From Lineus longissimus (Eukaryota > Nemertea > Pilidiophora > Heteronemertea > Lineidae): DNA of 64,000 nt. Positions 1 to 12,800 of the stretch are shown here, one piece after another (position 1 is the first letter of the stretch; each line of letters starts with the position of its first letter). The notes beneath the pieces are model-generated. The model was not told where the DNA came from, did not search any database, and saw only the letters and a list, made by a program, of their open reading frames with translations. The position numbers were made by a program, and so were the translations under genes. The stretch is from the NCBI RefSeq assembly GCF_910592395.1, contig NC_088309.1, forward strand, positions 4,652,501-4,716,500, written 5' to 3'.

Positions 1-1597
1 ACACGGACCTAGTTTTCTTCAACCCCGTTGAGGATCTCTGGGACTTATTCCATGACTTCAGTTCGGTTCAGCTGACGGCCATGGTCAGAGAGCATGAGGA
101 TGCATCGATTGGCTGGTACAACCGCTTTGCGAAGCATCCTTATCATCCTCCATTAGGTAAGACCATCACTGTTAGCAGTACTACATCAATATAAAAAAAC
201 TAATCGAATCAGTTGTCTAATTTTTATCCTAGAAAGATTTTCTTTTCACTGGTACTAGGGTTTGGCGAGGGTTTTCCGTGGTGGATGTATGGTCCTCTGG
301 TTTTTTGGCCACCCGTTTAGTTCTGCCATAGTGAATATTTCACGTCAAGTGCACTTCATCTGCACGTCATCTCTAGGGATAGGAGGTAATGACGAAATAT
401 TTTGAAAGTCAAATAGGTCATGGGCATGCATCTCGAAAAATGGATTGTTCTCTCCTGTTACAGGTTTAAATAGCGCTGTAATGCTAATGAACTTCACACG
501 GATGAGGGAGTTTGGCTGGATGGATATGTCGGTGAAGTTATTCAATGAATACAAGGGAAAACTGCCATGGACGGACCAGGACATCATGAATATCATATAT
601 CATTACCATCCCGGTGAGTAGGAGCATCGTTGATGAAACATTCCCATGAAAATATGACTCCACAATATGAAATATCCATACAATGTCAAAACAATTTGCT
701 GGTCGGATTCTGTCATGATCGTGGTCCAACTGATGGGCGGAGGCCTACACATAGGCCTATTCTATGCATCGGTTGATTGAGAGGAGTTTGATTCTACCAA
801 CATTCCCGCAGCATTCCCTTTAACAGTCTTGCATTTCTTTCAGAAAGGGTTTTTCTACTGCCATGTAACTGGAATTTTCGATACGTACACTGCCACTACA
901 AAGACAAAGCTAATATCGGCCATATTGGATTATGCCCCGATGCCGAGAAGAAGGGAGCATTCATTGTACATGGAAACGACCGAGCCTTTACTAGAAACAA
1001 CTGGCCGGCCATCAGGGGAGTTTATAAAGCAATGAAAAATGTAAGCCCTTATTCGTTTGAGTTATCACCCAACCTTGATGTGATGGATAATTTGGGGTTG
1101 AAATAAAACAACCACACACCACACGTGGAAAATCCATGAGGTTACACTGACATCATAATCGTGATGTCCTTCTCGGTGATATATATCCACACACCATTAT
1201 GTCCAATTTTCATCATTTTGATTATCGGTATATCATTCTGACATCATCACTGTCATGTGACATCAACATGATCCATGGTGTTATTTTGACGTCATGGTCG
1301 AACATGATATCATTTTGACTCAGCGGAAGGCGCAGTATGAGAACCACTCGTCTAGGATTTAAAGTTGTTAGGTCTTGGCCAAAGTCGGGTACAGACAAAT
1401 CTATTGTCGCTTTCTTCTTCTGATGTGAGAATTCGCGTTCTTTTCAGTACGAGTTTGAATCGAATCTCCGAACAGGCCTACTCGATCCTTTACTGAAATA
1501 CATTGAAGATGAAGCCAAGATGACGCCGTGTCGGGAAAAGAAAGACGTCATCACGTTAAACTTGAAGAGATTGATCGAAGAGAGTGAACAGAGCTGA
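1..1597 (+). CDS. GXYLT: Glucoside xylosyltransferase, GXYLT1/2-like, 3' part (partial)
   Basis: Type II Golgi/ER-type glycosyltransferase of family GT8. Known family members add xylose to O-glucose on Notch EGF repeats. Four exons are visible: 1-156, 464-613, 844-1040 and 1448-1597, with a TGA stop at 1595-1597. All three introns are GT-AG and phases match (1, 1, 0). The readable part is 216 residues and begins at the DxD-type motif: the edge base plus ACG GAC gives D-T-D before LVFFNPVEDLW. Next come the conserved IGWYNRFAKHPY block, the VMLMNFTRMRE block, the WTDQDIMNII block, and a Cys-Asn-Trp-Asn-Phe segment with a later FIVHGN motif, in the family order. The N-terminal anchor and first half of the catalytic domain lie left of the window, so completeness cannot be judged. 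GXYLT1 and GXYLT2 cannot be told apart here. No canonical AATAAA was found just downstream. Confidence 0.92.
157..463 (+). other. GXYLT intron
   Basis: A 307-base phase-1 intron with a GTAAGA donor and a CTGTTACAG acceptor. No gene or repeat was seen inside it. Confidence 0.85.
1041..1447 (+). repeat. GXYLT last intron with degenerate TGACATCAT-like repeats
   Basis: A phase-0 intron (donor GTAAGC, acceptor TTTTCAG). Its middle, about 1145-1320, is a degenerate run of GACATCAT, GATGTC, TGACGTCAT and CATGATATCATTTTGAC words, like a decayed simple repeat. No coding potential was seen. Confidence 0.5.
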
Positions 1598-2843
1598 CAC
1601 TTGGAAGATGCCATGATTCTGAAATTATACGATACGAAGAAAACCTGAATGTTAGGTGCAGCGTCAATAACTTTTCTTGGAATGCTTCACTGCAATACTA
1701 GAATTGATTTTAAACTTTATTCATAATGCTTTTTGATTGTTTTTGATTGTGACATCGTCATCAGTGTTTTCCTGGGGGACATGGGTGATCGCATGCCAAT
1801 CTACCGTCGTTGTGCGTATATCCAGGAGACTTAAGGATTGACATTCACTGCCGGTAAGTCCGGCATGAGATAATGGTGCAACTACCATTCCCGAGTGTAT
1901 AAATCTTGTCGTGCACTTCGACAAGATATGTTTTGGGCAGGGGTTTCCTAGTTCTTTCGTCCTTCAACCACTGCGGTACAAGAAGCATGAAATATTCTAA
2001 CAAAGAAATAACACCAAGCAAAATGAAAGCTTTGTGCATATTTTTACAACTTCTTAGTTTTGATTTATTATTTTTTCACTGTATAGGATGGCCAACACAT
2101 TCAACGTTTCTAACTCACAGTTGTTCCGGTGTTAGGCCCTGGGCATTTAAATGAGATTGGACGTTCTTCGCATGTTTGGCCGCATCAAACCGTTTAATGC
2201 ATGATAGCTTATGTGAGATTGCTCTCCAAAATGCTTGGTTCAAAACCTTTTGAAAACATCGACGCGTTCAGTTGAAAAGTCAAGGGTGAATGGATTGCTG
2301 CAAAGCGAAATCGTCAGCCAATCTCTTTACAATTATCACTTAGCGAACTGGTAAACATATACATGTAGTTGATAATAGTAAACCCATATAGTGCAATAGC
2401 GGACTAAAGTGCATTTTCGTCTTTCGTAGGAGAAGTTCTCACAAATGACAGAATTTCATTGTACATGTATCATTGCCATGGCTCCGTCGCAAGTCGCAGT
2501 AACTAGAAACAACTCGTTTGCACCGCGCTTTAAAGCACAAACATGCCCTTTTGTAGTAAGATTCGTACATGCAGGCCACCAGCACTTTTATTTGATTACC
2601 GGGTTCCCTCTTCCAAAACGACTTCGCACAACATACCCTTTTTGAGTGTAGTCTTCCAGTATGTGTCGTCATGATGAGCAAGTACTTTGGAACTGGGTTG
2701 AATGCTTGCAAAATTCGTTTTTGGTTCATTCAAATTGCAATCCATGTACACGAAGTGTTTTCACGATAAACACGTGCACGGTTATTCCTCAAGCAAGTCT
2801 CAGTGGATTATCGAAATTCTTAGTTTGGGAGCGAAATATAATA
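1598..2843. other. Intergenic spacer, GXYLT to MGCAC-protein gene
   Basis: About 1.2 kb carrying the 3' UTR of GXYLT and the 5' region of the next gene. A short doubled TTTTTGATTG word occurs near 1730-1750. Open frames here are short and unrecognised. The downstream frame is open from about 2661, so the exon may begin upstream, but the start chosen for the next gene is at 2844. Confidence 0.6.
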
Positions 2844-4337
2844 ATGGGTTGTGCTTGTTTCAAACCCGCCAAAAACAGGGTGGGACAAGCGATGGAGAAT
2901 CCAAACCAACCCCTACCACCAGGTGGCTTGGAAAATATGGCAGTGGGATTCTGTAAAAATCATCAAAACGGAAGTCGTCCTTCCCAGTTTGATACTCCCT
3001 CGGGATACACTGGTCAAAGGGTGAATAACAACATGGCGTTTGCCACTCGACAAGAAGAACGCACGACCAAAAGAAACAATGGATTATTTCCGATTTCGCC
3101 AGTGACTTCAATAAATCAAGGTGTCTTTCCGCTGGCGCCGGCGAGGTCGATGAGTGATGGGAAGAATGGGATGGCATCAACAGATGAAGTATTTCCGCTC
3201 CCATCTCCGCGGAGAGGAATGATTTCAATCTCGCCTTCAACAAACGGCCTACTTCCAATCTCTGAGGAGACAAGAAAGCATAGCTTACTTCTGGTTTTGC
3301 CAGGAGACACGTCTTCCAGATCAAACAAATTTACTTCAGAGCATCCCACAAACAAACCAGTACACGTTCATTCGATCGGTTTCAATGGACATTCACCGTT
3401 TTTCTCAACGGACCCGTTTCAACTGCCTGAAATTCCTAAACTCGCCAAACAAATGCCATCACCCAAGCAAAAAAGGGGACAAAAAATTCACTCCGTCAAG
3501 TTAGATCCAGTTAAACAATTGCGACCAATGTCGGCAAGGGAGGACAGGATTGACGTCCGTCCGTCCGATCGCATCAAGTTTGATCCGAACGGTCTGTTAA
3601 CGGTAAGTCTCCATGTTTGGTTTGGTTGTATGGTTTCGACTAAAAGCAAGTTGTCCTGACTGTATACATTGTATACCTGTGTTATTATCTTGCTATCATA
3701 TTAATACTTTGTTGTCCAAAGTTGTCATGCAAAGTGTCCATTATCTGTTTGAACGAAATTATCCTCAATTCACTTCCAGAATCGAGCAACAGGTGGCATA
3801 TTGAGCAAACCTGCCTGGTTTATGAGGCCAAAACACAAGGATCTCCAACACGGAGCCCAGGACAGCAGAAATCTCGCGGACAGAGACGTCGAGACGCCTC
3901 CTGATCCTGAAGCACGGGACAATGGTGCGTTGAAGGACAAAAAGACAGAACCAGTCATGAAATTCCTCAAAAAACGTTCAAAGACATCAAATGAGAAAAA
4001 GTCCTTAAATTCTTCAGGAACGAAAATGAAAGCAATGGAGACAAAGTTAGAAATGGACAATGTCTTGAAAGCTTTACGAAATCCCGAGGACTTTGTCGAC
4101 AATGGACACGATAGCTTGGTGTTTACCCGACGAAACGACGAGATCGAAATAGAGAGTGTTAGCTCCGTTGAAGACACTTTAATGTGGAATGAGCCGGCGC
4201 CTGAAAAGCCTCGGCAGAAGTTGCAGCCGCATCCAAATGTAAAGAAATCGTCGGTGATTTCTTGTTTTCCTTCCATACCGGGTGCTATTTCTGACGCAGG
4301 AGAGGAGTCGAAATTTAGCCAGGTTGGCCACTTATGA
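2844..4337 (+). CDS. Unidentified MGCAC-type (predicted dual-acylated) protein, two exons
   Basis: Not recognised. Exons are 2844-3602 and 3780-4337; the intron is GTAAGT...TTCCAG, phase 0, giving 438 residues. I chose the ATG at 2844 because it begins MGCACFKP: Gly2 is a standard N-myristoylation position and Cys3/Cys5 are typical palmitoylation sites, so membrane anchoring is inferred. The frame is also open upstream to an ATG at 2661, which would bury this signal. The rest has no membrane segment and looks disordered, rich in Pro, Ser, Asn, Lys and Arg. Residues 80-140 hold a degenerate hydrophobic repeat: GLFPIS, GVFPL, EVFPL and GLLPIS. Exon 2 is highly charged, with Lys-rich and Asp/Glu-rich patches and many possible phosphorylation sites. 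A poly(A) signal lies 338 bases beyond the stop. Function unknown; likely a lineage-restricted adaptor or membrane-tethered scaffold. Confidence 0.75.
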
Positions 4338-4674
4338 AGCACACTATTATGTCCTAAATCAGGGCCCAGTCGCTAAAATCGGCGTTGGAGAGGCCGCTCA
4401 GCTAAGCGCTATCTCCTTCAGTAAAGTAGTGTTAGGACTAAACGCCCAAATTACTGCGACTGCCGAATGACCAACCGCGCCCTGAACAAAAGTGCGTATT
4501 CTAATGTACGTGCTAGTATATCTAGTTCTCTTCACAGCAAGCACGTGGAACAATACAACTTAAAAACAACAATGGTATCATTTAATTGGTTTTTGAGGTT
4601 TATTTTCAGCCACCTAGTATCAGAAAACTGGAATCGAAAATGTGATATAAGTAAAACGGGTTATATAGAAATGC

Positions 4675-4680
4675 AATAAA
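4675..4680 (+). terminator. Polyadenylation signal AATAAA
   Basis: A canonical AATAAA lies 338 bases downstream of the stop of the MGCAC-protein gene, at a usual distance for a 3' UTR end. Confidence 0.65.
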
Positions 4681-6828
4681 AATACATGGTGCGAAACTGG
4701 ATTACTGTATCTTTACTTTACTAGAAAGAGAAGCTTAACATCATATGCATGTACACTGAAAAGAAACACAATACACGGCGTTTGCAAGTTACCATATGAT
4801 GCAATGCGTATTGTGACGTGTGCAACAAAATATGTTGTATACCGGTGTGGGAATTTTCAGTGTACCAATAGAAAAAGTGTCCTTACATTGACATTGTATT
4901 CAACCACAGTATTTTCTCATAAAAATATCATGCGTTTGCTCAACTTTGCTCAATCTGATACCAATAAATTATTGACTACTTTTCTAAAACAGCATCAACT
5001 ACTTTCTCATCGAATTGACCAATCGGAAGTTGTCAATCCAGGCAGCCTCCTCGTCTGAACCAATCAGAAAGGAGTAAATTCATTTCGGTATGATATCTGA
5101 CCATTTGCTTGCCTTGGAAAGTGATACGAATTGAGATGGCAATCATCATAAGGGCTATTGAGGTTAAATGTACAAGTGGTAGTGTTTGAGCCGAGCCGGT
5201 ATGACAGGCTGCATCATAGTTGGTGACATATATCGTCTTCTCTGATATTGTTTACATAGAAAATACAATTAAATTTGAGACATGCAGAAATCCAAAACAA
5301 CGTTGAATCGAAAACCAATCGATAGGTTTGTGCTTAAATACAATTTAACGGACATGACGTATGAGAAAATGTGCCCTCCTCACCATCAGCGGAGCCACCG
5401 ACTAATTGCAAGATGCTGTTTTTGTAGGTGGCGCCACTATTATTTTAAGTAGGACGCATTCTTATCCCTTGATATCGAGTTCGTTATGCAGCGACAGTGA
5501 AAAACGCATACAAATTAAGTGCGATTACAACAGTTACAATAATGTTACATTTATCTTAATAGACCGTCCTGAGATCTTAATCAGTAAAAACACAATTCGT
5601 TGTTATAATGTTGGCATCTTGTCCAATATCGGGCGAGTTTCTCCGTTCGAACCATTCATTTACTTAAAACTCTTCGTTTACGTCACATTGATTAAGTACC
5701 GTTCTTCTTTGTCACCAGAAGTTTTCCTTTGAATAAATTTACGTCACTATTGGTTCGCCACGAAGAAGCTATCGCTATTGGACGACTATTCTTGCAATCG
5801 ATATCATCTAACGGTGGTAATGCTCCTTCGATGATGAAATTACTCCAATCCAATTATCAAGAGTAATTCGCGAGTTACAAGATGACCTCGCAATAGCTCG
5901 AGTTTCCACGCTACTTACTCTCTTTTCACTTTTATAAGATATTCCGCTCTTGCATGATTTGACTTCTGGCTGGAGTACCAGGCCATAGCGTTGACGACAA
6001 ATAACCCAATCGTAGATAGGGGATGTAAGGAATGCAAATACGCACCATTGCAGGTGTGGCGTTTCTGCACCTGACCTCATCAAAGTGAAAATGTTACATG
6101 TATTTTCGAATAAATAATGACTGCTGCATTGATCAAATGTTGATACAACAATTGAAGTCGACGACACACGAATATGATGTATCTCTACAAGGACAATCAA
6201 CAACCGTTTCGTGATTTGTATGACACCCTAGACGATCAATTTTACCCATCATTTGTATCTTTTCTGGGCGATGTATAATCACTGCGGTGATCCACATGAC
6301 AAAATACGCACTGTCAGTCTATCCGGTTGGTTCCGCGCTTCAGCGAAACACGTTGAAATTGGAATATGCTTATTACCATTAGAGGGACGACAGGCTGACC
6401 GGACGCCCCTAACGGCCAAGTAAACATGAGCCGACCCCTTTGTGTTTCGCTGAAACAATACCAACCGGACGGCTGACAACGCGAGTTCTGTCTGTCACCA
6501 TCGTTATGGCGGTTCTCTTTGACGTGCATGCAGGTGGCAGCAGGAAGATACTGGTGGAATACATTTTCTGGTTTCTGAACGGCTTCTCTAAATTTTTCCT
6601 GATTTATCTGACAGAGACCCGACTTCATTGGACATTCATTTTCCTTGAGATAACCAAGGAATCGGTTTGTCTACGAGAACTAACTGATGGATTGTACATG
6701 TATATTGTCAGCAACCTATCGTTTGTACGATTTTGCCGTTAAATGTGCCACGTTGCAGGTACTTTTTGTTGCTGTTGAATATGCTATCTCCTAGCTGCCA
6801 CCTAGCTATCGCTGGGCTGTGTCACCTC
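4681..6828. other. Intergenic region between convergent genes
   Basis: The plus-strand MGCAC-protein gene and the minus-strand receptor gene converge here. Apart from the inverted-repeat element at 6313-6477 and the receptor's 3' UTR, I see no gene. The longest open frames (about 100-130 codons near 5406 and 6203) have no recognisable domain and no splice context. Confidence 0.6.
6313..6477. mobile_element. MITE-like inverted-repeat element (165 bp)
   Basis: Two arms of about 39 bp face each other. Both start GTCAG from the outer end, then share CCGGTTGGT and TTCAGCGAAACAC in the same order, separated by a few unmatched bases. The interior is about 87 bp and non-coding. The shape is that of a non-autonomous DNA transposon or stable hairpin. 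No clear target-site duplication was found. It sits about 350 bp beyond the receptor stop codon, possibly in its 3' UTR. Confidence 0.65.
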
Positions 6829-9800
6829 TTAACCGCAGAGCAGAGCTACGGTGAGAATGATACAGAACACCAGGAAGACGACTAAGAAGAGCCTGTCAAA
6901 CACCTGCGCCACGCGGCGCCATTCTGCTGTGAACAGGCAGCACTCCATCCTGCCAGGTTCAGTTGTTCCCTTCTCCGAGAGTCCCACGGACTCGCCTCCA
7001 TCCGGACTGGTTGCCTCGCTAGCCCCTGGGTGCTTGTGGCCCTCGATGACACAGAAGATGCGGCCAACGCACACCAGACACGTCTGGAAGAAAAGGGCAG
7101 GTGATTGTTACGAAATGAACATCGTGAAATAGTCGCCAGTGTCTGTCACCTGTGCTGTCGACGGTCGTCTTTTGGTCGATGCTCGTCTTCATGTAAGGCG
7201 ACACTCTTTCCTTCAAATCAACCAGAATAATGGTAAATGAGGCTGCTTATGTCGGAATCAATGACCGCCTTCCAGTTAACCCTTCTCTAAAGCAAATTTC
7301 GCATGTCCTCTTGTAGCACCGTGTAATGAATTACTGGCTGAAATTAACGACATACTTCCGAATGGAGAGCCTCTTAAGCCCAATATTACTTGTAGGTTCA
7401 TTGAGTAAATTCGAGAGATTGTCTACGTATCGTACCTTTCTTAGCCAATCTGGCACACGACTGTCTTTATTCTCCGCATTGCCAAGGTTAATGGTGAAGG
7501 TCACGAGAATTAATGCCAGGACCGTAAGGACGAACACCGCTATGTAATACTGGCCTAACAGCGGCATTGACTCGGTGTCGGAAGGCAGGAGGTCACCTAG
7601 CATCATTATCAGTACGCTCATTCCAATGAGGATCCCAATACCTGAAAAGTCGTAAATTTTCTGCATAAAACAATAGAATGTTATAAGGGTGAAAGTTAAT
7701 CATGGATGCTGTGCTGATCAATATAAGACAGATACCGTGCTACTAATGCGAACAAGTAGTCGCTTACCGATGGTCGTCTTTTCCTGACATCCTACAGGCA
7801 GCCAGAAGATCAAAGGAATCAGAAAACACAGCAACACTGCTGGAGCTACGTAGAAGTAGGAATAGAATCGCCCGGTCCTCTTCATGGTGAGCGTGATCTT
7901 GACCTCTGGGTATGGTTCAGGGCAGCAGGCATAGTAGATGTTGGACTTGTTCACCTTGGAGCTGGTAATGTCCCAGCCGTAGTGTTCCATGAAGTAGCGG
8001 GTGTCGACAGCAGGGAAGCCCTCATTGAGCACCATGTCCACCTACAACATAAATTTAAGTAGTTCACAGGAAGTTTACGGTATTCGGCTGCATGCTGACC
8101 TACAAGGTGGTTTCCACAACAATACCGGTAGTAGCATTCAAAAAAGTTTGTTTAGCAGGTTTGAAGGGTGAGTTGCTATACTTGTTACTTTTCTCAATAG
8201 ACAATCATTTCTAGTCTTACCTGTAAGCCATCGTAAGCCCATGAGCCAAATTTGAGAGTACAAATCTGTTCGTCAAAGGGGAAACTCTCCATGTTCAGAG
8301 CACAGAACGAGTTGAGAGTTGCGTAAGGGATCCACAGCACCTTGCCGTCTGAGCTCACAACAGCCAAGGGTTCAAAGGCTCTCTTACTATCTCTGAAATG
8401 AATTGATGAAATATCATTACATGTCTGCAGAGTTGTTATTTTGAAAGATATATGGCGTCGCCTGGAATCTCGACACAGGCGTTTATAGGCTGAATAACGC
8501 AATCTCCATTACAGAGGCGCTGCAGATGCTGCTACTGCAAAACACTTATTTAAGACTGAATGAACATGATACTGCATCTGGATCCAGACACCCCCAAGCA
8601 CAAGTGGTAGATATGTTAGCTTGGAACAACAGTCCAGTTGCCCAACTGGATAGCTGCCTAGGCCTTTATTGCCCCACATAGCCCAGTAAATTAACTTACC
8701 CGTTGAAGAGGACAAGATCTGGCGTCCAGAGCATGCTGATTGGAATCCTCAGGCTTTTTACGTCTCCCCACTTGGATGGCTGCCATTTCAGTTGGTAGTC
8801 GTGCCACGCCTGTAAACGAACAAGAAACTACCTGCACGACAGCAAACAACGTTTTCATAATGCGTCGCCATATGCTGGCTTGCTGGTAATTTGGAAATCA
8901 TAGCCTGAATCAGCACTGCACTGAGCGGCCCCTCAAGCGTGTTTAAGGAATTGATACCTAACTAGAGGTAATGATTGTCTTACCAAACACTGCGATGGAT
9001 GGTGGAGGGCCAAAAGGCCGAAATATTTGGAAAAATGACTGCCCAACGAGAGGAGCTTTGGTGTTTTAGAGTTCGTGATCACCTTTAACGTATTTATAAG
9101 ATAATACTGCTGCAAAGAACTAACCTCCAAACCTTTACTACATGTACAAGCGATATCGCTCTTCGCAGATTTACTTTTTTCTGATATATACTCACATGCC
9201 TGATCCAAACATTCGTGGTAAGAATCTGATCTTTCTCATTCTGTAAAGATTATAACGAAGAGTTTATCCACATGAACTAATCAATAAAGACTGGGAAGAC
9301 ATTCCTCAATCCAAAATATAAGATCAGTTATTACATACAGTAAAACTCAAAATGATAGTACACATTTACTTACTTTATGATGAATGCAGCTTCATTTTTA
9401 TCGTAATACCTTTTGCATGTTAAAAGTAATAACTACTGAAAAATTAGTGGCGGTGCTTCTACACTGGCACAAGTGTCCTTCGCCCAGCAGAGCATATCGC
9501 AGGTCAGTTTTAGACGATGGATACTGATTAATTGAAGTATTTCACGACTGCTGGAATGTCCTAATTAGAAACTGCCCATCTTCAGTTGTTTTGTTTTTTG
9601 CTGCATTCTTGAATTTCTCGCCGCTGTCCTTTGTCATCGTAGAAAATGCCGTTGCAGAGTTTGATTCATTTCCAAATCAAACAAATAACGAGAAACAGAA
9701 TCTACATATGATTTTTTAAATCTTCTTGTTGGGATTGTGGATTTGTCGCAGTAACCCCTTGAGCACCGACCGTTTTCCGATGCCGTATGTTTCAGAGACG

Positions 9801-12800
9801 CATGGAGTGTCACTAGGTCCGCAGTGGCGGAATTTCAGTGGATAAACTGCAAACGGCGTACTTGCATCAGCAATAGCAGGTCGTTTGCGGGCGTTTGAGG
9901 GGGAAACAGATCGGTCGTCCGCCAGAGAAGTCAGGTATGGGCAGGCTTTAGAATGGGTAAAGACCGTTCGCGGGCGTAATGTGGTGGATTGCGGAGGCCA
10001 CCAGAGAACCTGCATGAAGATCCCTATAGTTCAAGAAGGTTAGCCTATCTTAAGGAAGAAACTTACCAAGTCAGCCAGTTTGACGAGGGATACGCTGAAT
10101 GTGACCTTTGTGACCTCAGACGAGTTTTGGACAGGTCGTACATTCTTCTCATAACCTTTAATCTTCATCAAATGGTTGAATAACTTCGTTTCCATAGGCT
10201 TCTCCTGGGCAGCTTAAGATAAAGACAAAATGTTGTGAAAGAGAGACAACTCTATAAAGTAGCGAGTGGCCCGATCGATAGTACATACATGTAGTACATT
10301 TTGTGTGAGTACTTTTCGAAAACAATGTTATCATCACAAAATATCTAGAGATGTTCCAATAAGCAGGTTGATCTTTAATGCGTTCCAACAAGCATGTCGT
10401 CTATAATGTCTGAAATCAAAACGTTACTGCGTTCGACAAGGAAAACTTCATTATCGAATTACCTGCCTCTTTCACTCAAATCAAAGTTAATACAATATGA
10501 TAGAATTTTAATCATGCATTTCAATGGAGTTCAAATTCCCTTGGTAATTGTTCATTCCATTTATTTTCCAATGACACACACTGTGGAATTGTTGGTTTCA
10601 TGTTCCACCTCGAACACCGTCGTACATCAACATGTGTGCATTTACTTCAGCTCGTGACCTTGAAGAAGACGAACGACCAAGTCGTATACTACATCAGTAA
10701 GTGTGAATGCACCTGGGTCGGGAACTTTAATTGTCTTTTTGATATGTTTGAGGCCCAGTTTAAGGGGATTTGAGGAAAGAATATCACTTATGCAGCGGCC
10801 AATAATGTAAACTCTGCACCGACAAACGATCGACACTTATTCGAAACTTTGCCTTTTCTAGGGCCATGCAGGATCACCCAGGTTTTGAAACATTGCCGTC
10901 ATAGGCAATGCGCAATGTTCTGTGCAGGCTGTAGCCAGTTTCTTCACCCACGACTTTACATTTAATATTGATTCTAGTCGCAGAACCTGAAGTGGTGTCT
11001 TTCAGTTTCCCTGGACAAAGCATGAAGTTGATTGCAATGGTCCAGCCTGAAACCGAGAAGCGATATTCAGGCTGGCGATGACAACGTATTCAGAATCCTC
11101 CGAGTCCCATCTCAACCTTGCTGTAGTTGATATGAGACACATTTACCAAGCGATGCAATAACATTTTAATTAAATATCAAATCGCACCAATATGAAATCT
11201 TTGTGCGAGCTGATGAGAACGAATGATGTGATTGTACAGAGGGATCTGCTGACAGAGAATCTTAAGAGAGATGTGAGGAACTCTCCGTAAGATGTGAATG
11301 TTTCACATATTTCATCATCCAAATGTGACTTTCTTTCGATCTTTCCCCAGCTTACATTGTAAGTTAAAGTTCAAATAGTAATCACATTTCTATCATGCTA
11401 ATCCATTAGAAATGAAAATCTATCTGCTAGTTTTGATTTCTCACTTAGACCTCCGGCTTCGACTCACTCTACTGCCAAAGTCGTGTCGTTGCTCAAGTAT
11501 AACCTAGTACAATGTACATTTAAATATCTTTATCTTACAAAGACAAGAGAAACTTCTACTGCCTTTTTTTGATAGCTCATCAAATTTCTTTTCACTTGAA
11601 ATGGTTCCCCCGTTGCTTTCAGTTTAACCAAGTAGGATTCACCAGCTTATTATAGTGTCAGTAGTAATGTTGCGAATTTTTCCACTCGAACACACACTTA
11701 GCGCTGCAGAAATCTGACAAAGTGCCATCATGGTAAGAGATTCTCGGCGGTCATTTGTGCCCGCCCAAATATATTGCCCGCGGTAATGGACGGATATAAA
11801 AGCTCTCAAGAATGTGTTAATATCAATAATGTTGCCGTTGATGCAAGTGCTTCGTTTACATACTTCCGTATATTTCATATGCTTTCATTAATGTTTCATA
11901 TTAACTCTCAGCTGCGAACATCCGGTACCAATCCGTAGATTCTTCATGTATGTCTTTGAGTGGAATTGTTCCTTGGTGACAGGCATGGTTTACGGGTCGG
12001 AACTTTGCATTTATTTGATTCACCCGGCCGTATACCTAACTATCTTGGCTATAGGGTTCATGCCACAATTTTATTGATATCACTAGATCCGCACACTTTG
12101 AAGACACTGTGAGCAATTAAAGATGATTAATGGGTAATTCGAAGGTTATGAAAAAAATAACATTTGAAGAGTTGAGAATGCAATTGCCACAAAAACGAAA
12201 AGAATTTAACTATGGTAAGTACCCCGCGGCCGGTGCATATCAAACCGTTTCATAAACTTGCAAGTGAGCGCATGCGTATCCCCGTGCACGAGATATCTCG
12301 CCCGGCCCTTAGGTGGGAAAGCGACGATCTGTTGGTGGGAAGGATAAGCCCATTATTGCACGAGCTAGTTTGATGGAGATGTCAACTATATAATCTCTAT
12401 AAATGGCATCCTTGCACCAGTTGTTTGCGATATACTCCGCCTCTCTGTACAAGTATAGGCCTACATTGTATGACGTAGGAGTAACAAAAATTGATCTCAG
12501 GATGTATAAATGGACGCCCCATCATCTGTTTCATTAGCAAGAACAGCAAACATCTTTTTTTGCAATAACATGGCCACATGTCATTAATAGCTGGATATTT
12601 CTTTGCTATATTGGCAGGCATATACTTGTGTGTCAGGCAGGGGAGCATCAGGTTTATTTATCAAAGAGACGAGTTCTAGTTACACTATACTATCCAAATA
12701 ATAAAGGGGTCATCTTACTAATTCAGACGCGCTATCATAACTAAGCTGGCATATTATTTTGGATTAAAACACCTATTCAAGACGGCATGTGTAAGTATTC

